A DNA stretch of 64,000 bases, taken from assembly GCA_020846875.1 (NCBI GenBank), contig JADLDB010000086.1:78047-142046 (forward strand), given 5' to 3'. The notes below the pieces were generated by a model. It was not told where the DNA came from. It did no database searches and worked only from the letters and a program-made list of their open reading frames with translations. Positions 17,724-29,555 of this stretch are shown here, piece after piece (positions within the stretch are counted from its first letter, which is position 1; each line of letters begins with the position of its first letter). The position numbers and the translations under genes are program-made. This DNA is from Myxococcales bacterium (GTDB taxonomy: Bacteria; Myxococcota; Myxococcia; Myxococcales; Myxococcaceae).

Positions 17724-18491
17724 TCACCGGAAGTCGCGTCGCTCGAAGATCCACGCCGCCACCGCCACCAGCAACGTGGCGTAGAGCCCGGAGTACGCCA
17801 GCGCCGCCCCCAGCTCTCCTGGCGGCGTGGGCAGGGAATGGGTCGCCCGCAGCTTGAAGTCCAGGCGCTCGAGGTTCGGCAACAGGTAGTACAGCGCCAG
17901 CCCCACCACCTTCACCGCCGGCGCCTTGCTGGCCGACGCCAGGCGGTACAGATCCGACGCCATGTGGCCGACGAAGAAGAGCCCCACGGTGGTCGTCACC
18001 GAGATGAACTGCGAGCTGAAACTGGAGAAGAGCAGTCCCACCGCCGACAGCAGCACCACCTCGGCGACGATCCCCACCAGCGCCACCAGGTGCGCCTGGG
18101 TAACCGTCCCCCGCAGCACGACGAACTGCAGGAAGAAGAGGCCGGTCATCAACGAGAAGACGAAGAGGACGGTAGCCAGGTTGCCCAGGTAGCGGCCCAC
18201 CAGGAATATGGTGCGGCTCACCGGCTTGCTCACCACGAGGAAGACGGTCCGCCGCTCCACCTCGCGGGGCAGCATGCCGCACGCGAGGAAAATGGCCAGC
18301 ACCTCCGAGATGAGGGAGATGAAGCCGATGCCGACGCTGGTCATCGCGCGGTCGAGCGTGTTGACCGCCAGCTCGAAGGAGAACGTCGTGAAGAAGACCA
18401 GCAGGAGCGCGAACAGGCCCACCACCACCGTCACCCGGTTGCGGCGAGACTCCCGGAAGCCGTTGAGCGCGATGAAGAAGAGGGCCCTCAC
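17724..18491 (-). CDS. pilI: ABC transporter permease PilI (myxobacterial T4P system)
   Basis: The protein has 255 residues, starting at GTG and overlapping the pilH stop as GTGA. It has about six membrane segments in the ABC-2 permease pattern, with MRALFFIALNGFRESRRNRVT at the start and the conserved ERRTVFLVVSKPVSRTIFLVGR loop near 80. With PilH (ATPase) and PilG it forms the transporter that M. xanthus needs for pilin export or pilus assembly. The name follows Myxococcus usage and is unrelated to Pseudomonas PilI, a CheW-like protein. The gene that follows is the pilS2-like kinase. Confidence 0.82.
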   Translation of the reverse strand: MRALFFIALNGFRESRRNRVTVVVGLFALLLVFFTTFSFELAVNTLDRAMTSVGIGFISLISEVLAIFLACGMLPREVERRTVFLVVSKPVSRTIFLVGRYLGNLATVLFVFSLMTGLFFLQFVVLRGTVTQAHLVALVGIVAEVVLLSAVGLLFSSFSSQFISVTTTVGLFFVGHMASDLYRLASASKAPAVKVVGLALYYLLPNLERLDFKLRATHSLPTPPGELGAALAYSGLYATLLVAVAAWIFERRDFR

Positions 18492-19420
18492 GGCCGTTCC
18501 TCCACGCCGGTGTGGGTGACGGCATCCACAAAGAGCTGCTCGAGCGAGTAGCGCGCCGGGGTCAGCTCACATACCCGCGCGCCGGCGCCCATCATCTGCG
18601 TCAGTACCTCCTGCGTCTTCGCAGGGTCGAAGCACACCACCACGCGGCTTCCCGCTGCGCGCGCCTCGAGGCCCAGGGCCTTCAGGGCTTCCAGGGTGAT
18701 CGACTCCACGGTCGCCTCCATCAACGCGCCTTCCGAGACGAGCAGCTCGCTCACCTGCCCTTGCTTGATCAGCTTCCCTCCCACCAGCAGCGCCACGCGA
18801 TCGCACAAGCGCTCTACGTCGGGGATGATGTGGCTGCAGAAGAGGATCGTGGTGCCCCGCTGCCGCTCCTCGAGGATCAGCTCGCGCACCAGTTGCCGGC
18901 CCAGCACGTCCAGCCCGCTGGTCGGCTCATCGAGGATCAGCAGGCTGGGCTTGCCGACCAGAGCCCACGCCAGGGCGATGCGCTGCACCATGCCCTTCGA
19001 GTAGCGGCGAATGATGATGTTCGAAGCCTTCGCCATCCCCACCCGGACCAGCAGCTCGCCGACCCGCGTCTTCGACTCCGCGGCGCTCAGGCCCGACAGG
19101 CGCGCCGCGAGAGACAAGAACTCCTCGCCCGTCAGGTACTCGTATGGAGCCGGGTTCTCCGGAAGAAACCCGATGGTCCGCCGGCCCTCACTGTCGCGAG
19201 GCGAGCGCCCGAAGACGAGCGCCTCACCCGCGGTCGGCTTGATCAGATCCAGGAGCAGCTTGATGGTGGTCGACTTACCCGCGCCGTTGGGTCCCAGCAG
19301 CCCGAAGACCTCACCGCGAGCCACGCTGAGCGTCAGCCCCTCGAGCGCGATGATGGCGCGTCTTCCCACCCGGTAGTGCTTCGACAACCCACGGGTCTCA
19401 ATCGCGAAGTCAGTCGTCAT
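18488..19420 (-). CDS. pilH: ABC transporter ATPase PilH (myxobacterial T4P system)
   Basis: The protein has 310 residues. The ATPase domain has Walker A LLGPNGAGKST, the signature YSKGMVQRIALAWAL (a degenerate LSGGQ), Walker B LLILDEPTSGLD and the H-loop CSHI. The last 80 or so residues are an accessory domain, as in ABC-2 exporters of the DrrA/Nat type. The ATG at 19418-19420 overlaps the last 11 nt of pilG, and its stop overlaps pilI, so all three are translationally coupled. It powers the PilGHI exporter at the inner membrane. It is not related to Pseudomonas PilH, a CheY-like protein. Confidence 0.85.
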   Translation of the reverse strand: MTTDFAIETRGLSKHYRVGRRAIIALEGLTLSVARGEVFGLLGPNGAGKSTTIKLLLDLIKPTAGEALVFGRSPRDSEGRRTIGFLPENPAPYEYLTGEEFLSLAARLSGLSAAESKTRVGELLVRVGMAKASNIIIRRYSKGMVQRIALAWALVGKPSLLILDEPTSGLDVLGRQLVRELILEERQRGTTILFCSHIIPDVERLCDRVALLVGGKLIKQGQVSELLVSEGALMEATVESITLEALKALGLEARAAGSRVVVCFDPAKTQEVLTQMMGAGARVCELTPARYSLEQLFVDAVTHTGVEERP

Positions 19421-20315
19421 GGTCCTCGTCGAGGCCCGGAGCGGCTCCTGGCACCTGCTCGCCAGCCATATATGCGCGGAGACGATCGAGGTACGCGTCG
19501 GACTGCGCGTTCCCCTCGCCGTCGACGTACAGGTGCCCGCCGGACGGATCTTCCAGCGCGTCGGGAGACAGCAGCCCCTCACTGACTATTTCGTACAGGG
19601 AAAGAGGCTCGCGGCCCTTCGCCACACGGAAGCGAGCGAGCGCGGCGTCGATCCGCTGCAACACGCGCTCGGTCTGCAACTGGCGAATGCGGAATTTGAA
19701 GGCCACGCGCTCCTCATCCGACTCGGCGCTCTCGAGCAGCGTCTGCGCCACCAGCAGCCCCTGGTCGACGTCGCCGCCTTCCCCGAGGAGACGTGTGGCG
19801 AGCAGCCCCACGTATGGGGGTGCGGCGGGATCACGCGCGGCCTCGGAGAACAGGTGCCCCGCCTCGGCCGGTCGGTGCAGGTAGAAATACGTGTTGTAGG
19901 CCCGCAACAGCTTCAGCTTGAGGTTGGTGGGGAACGCCTCGAGGCCGCGAGTGATGAGGTCGTTCGAGAGGTCCCCGAACAGCCACTGGTTCCGGCTCTT
20001 CTGGAACGGCAGCACGATGGCCACGAACCAGTAGGCGCCCTCGAGGCGGGGATCGAGCTCCGTGACGAAGCGGCCCAGATCGTACAGCGCGCGGTGCTCC
20101 GACTCGGACTGTGCCGCGCCGACCGCGTTCACCGTGCGCAGCCAGAACAGCTCGGTCACCAGCGGCAGCGCAGGGGCAGCGAGCCGCCGCACCACCTCGG
20201 GACGAACGGGCACCATGAAGGCCTCGGCACGGCGCCGGCGCTCAGGTGCCTCGACCAACAAGCCCAGCCCCACCGCGCACAGGACCGCGAGAGCCGGCAG
20301 AACTCGAAAGCGCAT
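19410..20315 (-). CDS. pilG: PilG, accessory protein of the PilGHI transporter
   Basis: The protein has 301 residues from the ATG at 20313-20315, chosen because it is preceded by AGGG and opens into the membrane anchor MRFRVLPALAVLCAVGLGLL. A 20-residue longer start would overlap the terminator region. The rest is helical with TPR-like repeats (about 80-240), probably periplasmic, and an acidic end (GLDEDHDD). In M. xanthus pilG lies between pilA and pilH and is required for pilus formation. It follows pilA across a hairpin terminator, so its expression is probably partial read-through from the pilA promoter or from an unseen weak promoter. Confidence 0.78.
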   Translation of the reverse strand: MRFRVLPALAVLCAVGLGLLVEAPERRRRAEAFMVPVRPEVVRRLAAPALPLVTELFWLRTVNAVGAAQSESEHRALYDLGRFVTELDPRLEGAYWFVAIVLPFQKSRNQWLFGDLSNDLITRGLEAFPTNLKLKLLRAYNTYFYLHRPAEAGHLFSEAARDPAAPPYVGLLATRLLGEGGDVDQGLLVAQTLLESAESDEERVAFKFRIRQLQTERVLQRIDAALARFRVAKGREPLSLYEIVSEGLLSPDALEDPSGGHLYVDGEGNAQSDAYLDRLRAYMAGEQVPGAAPGLDEDHDD

Positions 20316-20330
20316 CGAACCCTGGAAATG

Positions 20331-20363
20331 AAGAAGCCAGCGAGGCCGCATCAGCCTCGCCGG
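20331..20363 (-). terminator. Hairpin terminator after pilA
   Basis: On the minus strand CCGGCGAGGC and GCCTCGCTGG form a stem (9 of 10 paired) with a 7-nt loop, followed directly by CTTCTTCATTT. It starts 28 nt after the pilA stop and ends 16 nt before the chosen pilG start. Partial termination here would keep pilin mRNA in large excess over pilGHI. Confidence 0.65.
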
Positions 20364-20390
20364 CGGGAAAGGCACCCTCGCGCTTCAGGC

Positions 20391-21053
20391 TCAGTTCGTG
20401 TCGCAGGACACGTCGTTGTAAAGCTGAGCCGACGCGCCGGGCTGCACGTTGTCCTGCTGCTCGTTGCAGGCGCCGACGGCGATCGTCATGAACTCAGAGG
20501 ATACGGACTGGTAGTCGATCGCCGGATCGTTGTCGAGGTTGCCGCGCGCCGAGGCCTGGAAGGAGCATGTGGCAGGGCAGACGCCGAAGTTCCCACCTTC
20601 GGCAGCGGTGGGCACCGTCACACCAGTGGACGCAGCAGCCCAGGCGGTGACGCCGGGAGCGCCGGGGATCGCCTCGAGCAGGGCGGCGGATGGATACCGG
20701 TAGAGGTCAGAGGTGACGCAGGTCGCGCCACCTGCCGGGAAAACCGGGGTCGCTGTGGACCGGTCCTCACAGGCAGCGGCGGCCACGCCAGCAGCGAGGG
20801 TGTATCCATAGCGATTGCCGCGCTCCGGCGCGAAGCCAATCTCACCGTTGAACCCGGCGTAGCGGTCCTTCTCGGCATAGAACGACTTCTGACCCGTGAA
20901 GATCGCCTTGAGGTTGGTCTTTGCCTCAGCCTGCTTCGAGCGCGCCTGGAAGCGGATGAAGTTGGGAATGGCGATGGCCGCGAGAATGCCGATGATGGCG
21001 ACGACGATCATCAGCTCGACGAGCGTGAAGCCTTTCTTGAAGCGCTTGATCAC
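20391..21053 (-). CDS. pilA: Type IV major pilin PilA
   Basis: The precursor has 220 residues. The start is GTG with AGGAG 6 nt upstream. The leader is short and basic (IKRFKKG) and cleavage is expected after Gly8, giving mature [20 protein letters not shown] with Glu5, the hallmark of a class IV-a pilin. The globular part holds six cysteines (two in GVCPATC), so up to three disulfides are possible. PilA is assembled at the inner membrane by PilB, PilC and PilM-P and retracted by PilT. The processing peptidase PilD is not encoded in the window. A sigma-54 promoter lies 58 nt upstream and a terminator follows, giving a probable monocistronic transcript. Confidence 0.95.
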   Translation of the reverse strand: MIKRFKKGFTLVELMIVVAIIGILAAIAIPNFIRFQARSKQAEAKTNLKAIFTGQKSFYAEKDRYAGFNGEIGFAPERGNRYGYTLAAGVAAAACEDRSTATPVFPAGGATCVTSDLYRYPSAALLEAIPGAPGVTAWAAASTGVTVPTAAEGGNFGVCPATCSFQASARGNLDNDPAIDYQSVSSEFMTIAVGACNEQQDNVQPGASAQLYNDVSCDTN

Positions 21054-21110
21054 TTGATGCTCCTGGGTATGGGGAATTGCCGAGCCCGCCTTCGGGCTGC
21101 CTGCGCCCTC

Positions 21111-21126
21111 AGCAACGAGCACGCCA
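21111..21126 (-). promoter_or_regulatory. Sigma-54 promoter of pilA
   Basis: The minus strand reads TGGCGTGCTCGTTGCT, against the -24/-12 consensus TGGCACG-N4-TTGCW, with both invariant doublets (GG and GC) correctly spaced. Transcription would begin near 21100, about 45 nt before the GTG start. The 124 bases between here and the pilR stop (21127-21250) have room for upstream PilR sites. CTGTC at about 21189-21193 on the minus strand is one possible half-site. Confidence 0.8.
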
Positions 21127-21250
21127 ACCGGGTCTGGAAGGCGAAGCCATTGAAAGCGCGTGGGACCGGGGGGTCAATTTCTTTCGCCTGACAGAAACCG
21201 TCACTCGCGCAGACGAAAAGCGTCGTGTGCGATGCAGCCCCACAACGGAC

Positions 21251-22624
21251 CTACTCGTTCTCGCCAAGCCCGTGTTTGGCGAGGCGGTAACGGAACGAGC
21301 GGAAGGTGAGGCCCAGCAACTGTGCCGCCCTCGCCTTCATGCCGTCAGCCTGCTTGAGCGCGTCGAGGAGCAGCGCGCGCTCCAATTCATCGAGGGCGCG
21401 GTTCAGCGAGAAGCCGGGCCCCACGGTGGCGGTGACCGCCGCCGCAGGCAGCCCCACCGGCTCGCCGCGAACCGCGGGCGGCAGCGTCATGGGCTCGAGC
21501 AGATCGGAGTCCGACAGCGTCGCGGCGCGCTCGACGATGTTCTGTAACTGCCTCACGTTGCCCGAGTATGCGTACCGCTCGAGCAGCGCCAGCGTCTCGG
21601 GCGCGAACTGGAGCGACGGCCGGCCCAGCTCCTCGGAGACCCGCGAGAGGAAGGCCTGAGCCATGGGCACGATGTCCTCTCGGCGCTCGCGCAGCGGCGG
21701 GACCTCGATGGTGATGACGTTGAGGCGGAACAGCAGATCCTCACGGAAGCGCCCCGCCTTCACCTCGTCCTCCAACCGCCGGTTGGTAGCGGCCAGCACA
21801 CGGGCCTCGAACGGCACGTCCCGGCTGCTGCCGACGGGCTTCACCTTGCGCTCCTGAAGCACGCGCAGGAGCTTCACCTGCATGCTCTGCGGAATCTCGC
21901 CGATCTCGTCGAGCAGCACGGTGCCGAGGCCAGCCGAGACGAGGATGCCTTCCCGATCCGTCGTCGCGCCGGTGAACGAGCCTTTCACGTGGCCGAACAG
22001 CTCGCTTTCCAGCACGCCTTCCGCGAGCGCCCCGCAGTTGACCGCGACGAAGGGTGCCGTCGGGCGCAGCCCGCGAGCGTGAATAGCGCGGGCCACCACC
22101 TCTTTCCCAACGCCGCTCTCACCCGAGATCAAAACCGTAGAGCGCCCTGCCGCCACCTTATCGACGATCGCCCACACCCCCGCCATGGCCTTGCTCGCCC
22201 CGAGGAGCGCCGAAGTCCGCGGCAGCAGGTTGGCGCGGAGAGCGCGGTTCTCCTCGCGCAGCCGCGCCTTCTCGAGCGCGCGCTCGATCAACAGCAGCAG
22301 CTCGTCGTTGTCGAAGGGCTTGGTGATGTAATCGTAGGCGCCGCGGCGCATCGCCTCCACCGCCGAGGCCGGCGTGCCGTAAGCGGTGAAGAGGATGACC
22401 TCCGGTGGAGCCGGCAAGCTGCGGGCGTGGGCCAGCACGTCCATGCCCGAATCCACGCCGAGGCGGAAGTCGGTGAGCACGAGGTCGGCCCGCGAGGCGG
22501 CCTGCGCGGCGAGGTAGGCCTTCAACGAGTCGGCCGTCGCCACCTGGTGGCCGGCGCGCGTCAGCAGCACCTCGAGGAACTCCCGAATGGACTGCTGGTC
22601 GTCAACGACGAGGACGCGCGGCAT
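21251..22624 (-). CDS. pilR: Sigma-54-dependent response regulator PilR
   Basis: The protein has 457 residues. A receiver domain (about 1-120, phospho-acceptor Asp in LTDFRLG) is followed by an AAA+ domain (Walker A GESGVGKE, sigma-54 loop GSFTGA, LGTVLLDEIGEIP) and a C-terminal Fis HTH (MKARAAQLLGLTFRSFRYRLAKHG). It activates pilA from the sigma-54 promoter located just past its own stop. It starts 8 nt after pilS, so kinase and regulator are one unit. The GSFTGA loop is a common functional variant. Confidence 0.92.
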   Translation of the reverse strand: MPRVLVVDDQQSIREFLEVLLTRAGHQVATADSLKAYLAAQAASRADLVLTDFRLGVDSGMDVLAHARSLPAPPEVILFTAYGTPASAVEAMRRGAYDYITKPFDNDELLLLIERALEKARLREENRALRANLLPRTSALLGASKAMAGVWAIVDKVAAGRSTVLISGESGVGKEVVARAIHARGLRPTAPFVAVNCGALAEGVLESELFGHVKGSFTGATTDREGILVSAGLGTVLLDEIGEIPQSMQVKLLRVLQERKVKPVGSSRDVPFEARVLAATNRRLEDEVKAGRFREDLLFRLNVITIEVPPLRERREDIVPMAQAFLSRVSEELGRPSLQFAPETLALLERYAYSGNVRQLQNIVERAATLSDSDLLEPMTLPPAVRGEPVGLPAAAVTATVGPGFSLNRALDELERALLLDALKQADGMKARAAQLLGLTFRSFRYRLAKHGLGENE

Positions 22625-24186
22625 CGCTCTTTCACTTTCCGATCTGCCGGGGAAGGCGCAGGGAGAAGGTGGTCCCGGCTGAGGGAGTCGAGGCTACCGA
22701 GATGGTGCCCTCATGCTCGTGCACGATCGTCTTTACCGTCGACAGCCCCAGGCCCGTGCCGCCCGGGCGGCGGCTGAAGAAGGGCTCGAACAGGCGATGG
22801 AGATCGTCCGCATCGATCGAACCTGCGCTGTCCCACACCTCGAGCACCACGTGCTGCGCGTCACACCGGGCGCTGACGCGCACTCGGCCCGAGGGCCGCA
22901 CCTCGGCCACCGCGTTGCGCAGGAGGTTGAGCAGGACCTGCTTGAGCTGGTCGACGTCGACCCAGGCCTCGACCTCGGCCAGCGACTCCTCGATGACGAT
23001 GCCTCCCGCCGCGGGATCCGCCCGGAGCATCTGCACGGTCTGGCTCGCCACCTGGTCGACGCGGGCCAGGATCCGGCGCGGGGGAGCGGGCCGGGCAAGG
23101 CGCAAGTACCCGTCCACCAGACCCGAGAGGCGATCGGCCTCGATGACGATCAGCCGCGCCATGCGCTCCTGGGGAGTGCCCAGCGTGTCGCCCGCCAGCA
23201 ACTGCGCCGCCCCGCGCATCGAGGCCAGCGGGTTTCGCACCTCGTGTGCCAGTTGCGCGGACAGCCGGCCTAGCGCGGCGAGCTGGTCGAGGCGATCGAG
23301 CTCGCCCTGTAGCCTCTGCAGCTCCGTCAGATCCTGAAAGACGATGAGCCAGCTCTTCCCCTCTCCCTCCAGCGGCGTCAGCGACAACCCCAGCGTCCGC
23401 TCTCCCCGCGCGGTGGGGACGGTCAGCTCAGCCCGGCGAGCCCCCTGAAGCCGCAGGGCTCCCGGCATCAGCTGATCGATCATGAGGCCCGCCGGCACCG
23501 CCCCAAGGCCGAGGATCGCCTGGGCCGCGGGGTTGACGAAGGTGACGCGCCCGCCCTGCTCGCAGGTGACCAGGCCCGACGGCATCGCGCCCACGATTCG
23601 GTTCTGCAACGCGGTCAACTGCCGCAGGTCGCGCTCACTCGCCGAGAGCCGGCCTCCGGCCCTCGAGAGTTGCTCGGCGAGGTAGCCGCTCAGGAAGCCG
23701 ATGAGGAGCTGCGCGATCAGGTGGGTGGCCGCCTCGAGGGCGAGCTGCGACGACGAACGGCCCGAACTCATCACGGCCGCGACGGTCACCAGGGAATAGA
23801 TGAGCGCCGAACCGACTGCCGCCAGGGCGGCACCGCGGCGGCCCAGGAGCACCGACGCCCCGACGATGGCGAGGAGGAACAGCACGGCAAAGGGTGACTC
23901 GGTGCCGCCACTGAGCACCACGACGCTGGCAGCGAGCGCGAGGTCAAAGGCGATCTGCGCCCACGCCAGCAGACGAGTCCCGAGGCCCATCCTCAGCACC
24001 AGGCCGGTGCCCAGCGTGAGCAGATAGACGGTACCGATGATCGCGAAGGACGCGACCTCCACGGCCCCCAGCTCGCGCGCGCCGTATCGCAGCGCCAATA
24101 CCACCAGCAGGAGCGAGGTGGCGACCGTCCGGAACAGCGTCAGCCAGAGCAGGCGTCCACGCAGGTCGCCCGGCTCCGCGGCACCG

Positions 24187-25440
<1,254 letters not shown>

Positions 25441-25557
25441 GTGGAATCTGACCTCGCTGGAAGTTGAGAGAATCGCCGGCGAAGCGTACTCGGCTTCAGG
25501 CGGGATCAAAATGACTGACCGCGGCCTACCCCTGACTACCCACCCGGTGAGCCGTTC

Positions 25558-26703
25558 TCACCGGCCCGGGGGTCGTTGGGCGCCCAGCCCGCCCATCGAA
25601 TTCTGCGCCTGGTGGCCTGGCAACGCGGCGCCGCCGCCCGAGGCGATGATGTTCTTCAGCTCGTCCGGATCAGACGTGCGGCCGAACGCCTCTTCCATCG
25701 AGATCAGCTTGCGGCTGAGCAGCGCCGCCAGCGACTGGTTGAAGGTCTGCATGCCGAACTTGGACTGGCCGACCTGCATCTGCGAGTAGATCTGGTGCAC
25801 CTTGTCCTCGCGGATCAAGTTCCGGATCGCGGGGTTGGGGATCATGACCTCCAGCGCCAGGATCCGCCCGCCGCCGGTGGCCTTGGCCAGCAGCGACTGG
25901 GACATGATGCCTTCGAGCACGAAGGACATCTGCGCCCGCACCTGCGGCTGCTGGTACGGCGGGAAGACGTCGAGGATCCGGTTGATCGTCTGCACCGCGC
26001 TGTTGGTGTGCAGCGTCGCGAAGGCGATGTGGCCGGTCTCGGCGATCACCAGCGCCGACTCGATCGTCTCGAGGTCGCGCATCTCACCGACCAGCACCAC
26101 GTCGGGATCCTGCCGGAGGATGTACTTGAGCGCCGTCTTGAAGCTCTTGGTGTCCGCGCCCACCTCCCGCTGGTTCACCAGGCAGTTCTTGTGCGGGTGC
26201 AGGTACTCGATCGGATCCTCGATCGTCATGATGTGCTCGTGACGGTCGGTGTTGATCTTGTCGATGATCGACGCCAGCGTGGTCGACTTGCCCGAGCCGG
26301 TGGGGCCGGTGACCAGGATCAGGCCGCGAGGCTTCTTCGACAGGTCCTGCACGATCGGCGGCAGGCCCAGCTCCTGGAAGGTGAGGATCTTGAAGGGAAT
26401 GGTCCGGAACGCCCCGGCCACCGCCCCGCGCTGCATGAAGATGTTCGCGCGGAAGCGCGACAGCCCCTTCACCCCGAAGGACAGGTCCAGCTCGTTGTCC
26501 TCCTCGAACTTGTGCTTCTGGGCGTCGGTGAGGATCGAGTAGCACAGCTGCTTGGTCTCGACCGGCGACAGCGGGTTCACCTTGAGCGGCACCAGCTCTC
26601 CGTCGATGCGCAGTTGGGGCGGCGAGCCGGTGGTGATGTGGAGGTCAGACGCGCCACGGTCCACCATGGCCTTGAGCAGCTGGTGCAGGTTCAGGTTCGC
26701 CAA
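25558..26703 (-). CDS. pilT: Type IV pilus retraction ATPase PilT
   Basis: The protein has 381 residues from a TTG start (MANLNLHQLLKAMVDRGASD) with AGGGA 7 nt upstream. No ATG is nearby, and the upstream codons in frame are pilB-region sequence. Walker A is TGPTGSGKST near 130, the Asp box and Walker B follow (DPDVVLVGEMRDLETIE), and the retraction-specific AIRNLIRE motif lies near 290. It is a cytoplasmic hexamer that depolymerises pili for twitching motility. The Gly/Pro-rich tail of about 25 residues after about 355 extends past the usual end. It lies 35 nt after pilB. Confidence 0.95.
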   Translation of the reverse strand: MANLNLHQLLKAMVDRGASDLHITTGSPPQLRIDGELVPLKVNPLSPVETKQLCYSILTDAQKHKFEEDNELDLSFGVKGLSRFRANIFMQRGAVAGAFRTIPFKILTFQELGLPPIVQDLSKKPRGLILVTGPTGSGKSTTLASIIDKINTDRHEHIMTIEDPIEYLHPHKNCLVNQREVGADTKSFKTALKYILRQDPDVVLVGEMRDLETIESALVIAETGHIAFATLHTNSAVQTINRILDVFPPYQQPQVRAQMSFVLEGIMSQSLLAKATGGGRILALEVMIPNPAIRNLIREDKVHQIYSQMQVGQSKFGMQTFNQSLAALLSRKLISMEEAFGRTSDPDELKNIIASGGGAALPGHQAQNSMGGLGAQRPPGR

Positions 26704-26738
26704 CGTCGTGTCCCTTCGTCCGTGGAGGTGACGATCGC

Positions 26739-28445
<1,707 letters not shown>

Positions 28446-28483
28446 GTGGTGTGCGCCTCTCCCGAAGCGGGGAATCGTTGGTG

Positions 28484-28511
28484 AAAAAAGGCCGCGCCAT
28501 CTTGGTCGGCC
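28484..28511 (-). terminator. Hairpin plus T6 between ribF and pilB
   Basis: On the minus strand GGCCG and CGGCC pair around a 12-nt loop and six T residues follow at once (28489-28484). It lies 40 nt after the ribF stop. The stem is short (5 bp, GC only). It overlaps the candidate pilB -10 element, so it ends ribF transcription or, if pilB transcripts start upstream, could act as a leader attenuator. Confidence 0.45.
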
Positions 28512-28527
28512 GACTTCGAGGTGTCAA
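28499..28527 (-). promoter_or_regulatory. Candidate sigma-70 promoter of pilB
   Basis: A perfect TTGACA (28527-28522, minus) is followed after exactly 17 nt by CAAGAT (28504-28499), a 3-of-6 match to the -10 consensus. The pilB ATG lies about 50 nt further on. The strong -35 and ideal spacing support it, while the weak -10 leaves doubt. Confidence 0.45.
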
Positions 28528-28550
28528 AGCGCGAATTCGAGGGCCCGCCC

Positions 28551-29468
28551 TCAACCGGCTCGCGCCACCGCGGCCCGCGCCGCCTCCAGATCCCTCGCGA
28601 TCTGCCCCGCGAGCTCGCTGGCAGACGCAAAGCGCTTCTCGGCCCGCAGCCGCTCGAGGAACTGCACCCGCACCTTCTTCCCGTAGAGGTCGCCCTGGTA
28701 GTCGAACAGGTGCGCCTCGATCGTCACCTCGGTGCCCCCGAATGTGGGTTTGACACCGATGTTCGCCGCGGCGCCGTACCAGCGCCCCTGTCCTTCTCGA
28801 ACGCGCACGGCGTACACCCCGGCGGCGGGGCGGAGCTCGTTGGGCGTGTCGATGTTGGCGGTGGGGAAGCCGATGGTGCGCCCGCGGCCGGCGCCGGGGA
28901 CCACCACGCCGTCGAGATCGAAGGGCCGCCCGAGCAGCAGCGCCGCCGCCTCGACCCGCCCCTCGAGGATGTACTCGCGCACCTTGCTGGACGAGACGAC
29001 CACGCCGTCCACCGTGACGGCCGGCACCACCGACACCCCGGCTCCCCGCGCGCGCGCCGCCTCCTCCAGCGTCTGCACCGTGCCCGCGCGCCCCGCGCCG
29101 TAGGTGAAGTCGTAGCCCACCACCACCCAGCCGGCCTTCACCCCGTCGAAGAGCGCGGCCTCGAAGGCCGCCGGCGGCGTCTTCGCGTACTCCAGGGAGA
29201 AGGGCTGCACGATGGCCGCCGTCACCCCCGCTTCCTCGAGCAGCTCCAGCTTGCGCGCCGAGGTGGTGATGCAGCGGGGCGCGAGATCCGGCTTGAGCAC
29301 CTTGCCCGGGTGCGGCGAGAAGGTGACCGCCACCACCACCCCGTGGCTTCGGGCTGCGTCGAAGAGCGCGCGGTGACCCTGGTGCACGCCGTCGAAGTTC
29401 CCCAGGCACAGCGCGCTGCCCGTGAGGCTCTCGTCGGCCGCGGCCTCCAGTGAGGTGAACACCTTCAT
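28551..29468 (-). CDS. ribF: Bifunctional riboflavin kinase/FAD synthetase
   Basis: The protein has 305 residues, the usual length. The N-terminal FAD synthetase domain has CLGNFDGVHQGHRALF (the HxGH-type nucleotidyl-transfer motif) and KVREYILEGRVEAAALLLGRPF. The C-terminal riboflavin kinase domain has GRGRTIGFPTANI and GVYAVRV. It converts riboflavin to FMN and then FAD in the cytoplasm. It is divergent from trmB across an 87-nt gap and upstream of pilB on the same strand, with a hairpin between. Confidence 0.95.
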   Translation of the reverse strand: MKVFTSLEAAADESLTGSALCLGNFDGVHQGHRALFDAARSHGVVVAVTFSPHPGKVLKPDLAPRCITTSARKLELLEEAGVTAAIVQPFSLEYAKTPPAAFEAALFDGVKAGWVVVGYDFTYGAGRAGTVQTLEEAARARGAGVSVVPAVTVDGVVVSSSKVREYILEGRVEAAALLLGRPFDLDGVVVPGAGRGRTIGFPTANIDTPNELRPAAGVYAVRVREGQGRWYGAAANIGVKPTFGGTEVTIEAHLFDYQGDLYGKKVRVQFLERLRAEKRFASASELAGQIARDLEAARAAVARAG

Positions 29469-29555
29469 GCCCGGTGCTTCTTAGCGCCCGGGCTTCTCTT
29501 CCGCGCGGCGGATCGCCTTCCCCACGGCGGGCGAATTGGGTAGGCGGCGGCCCTC

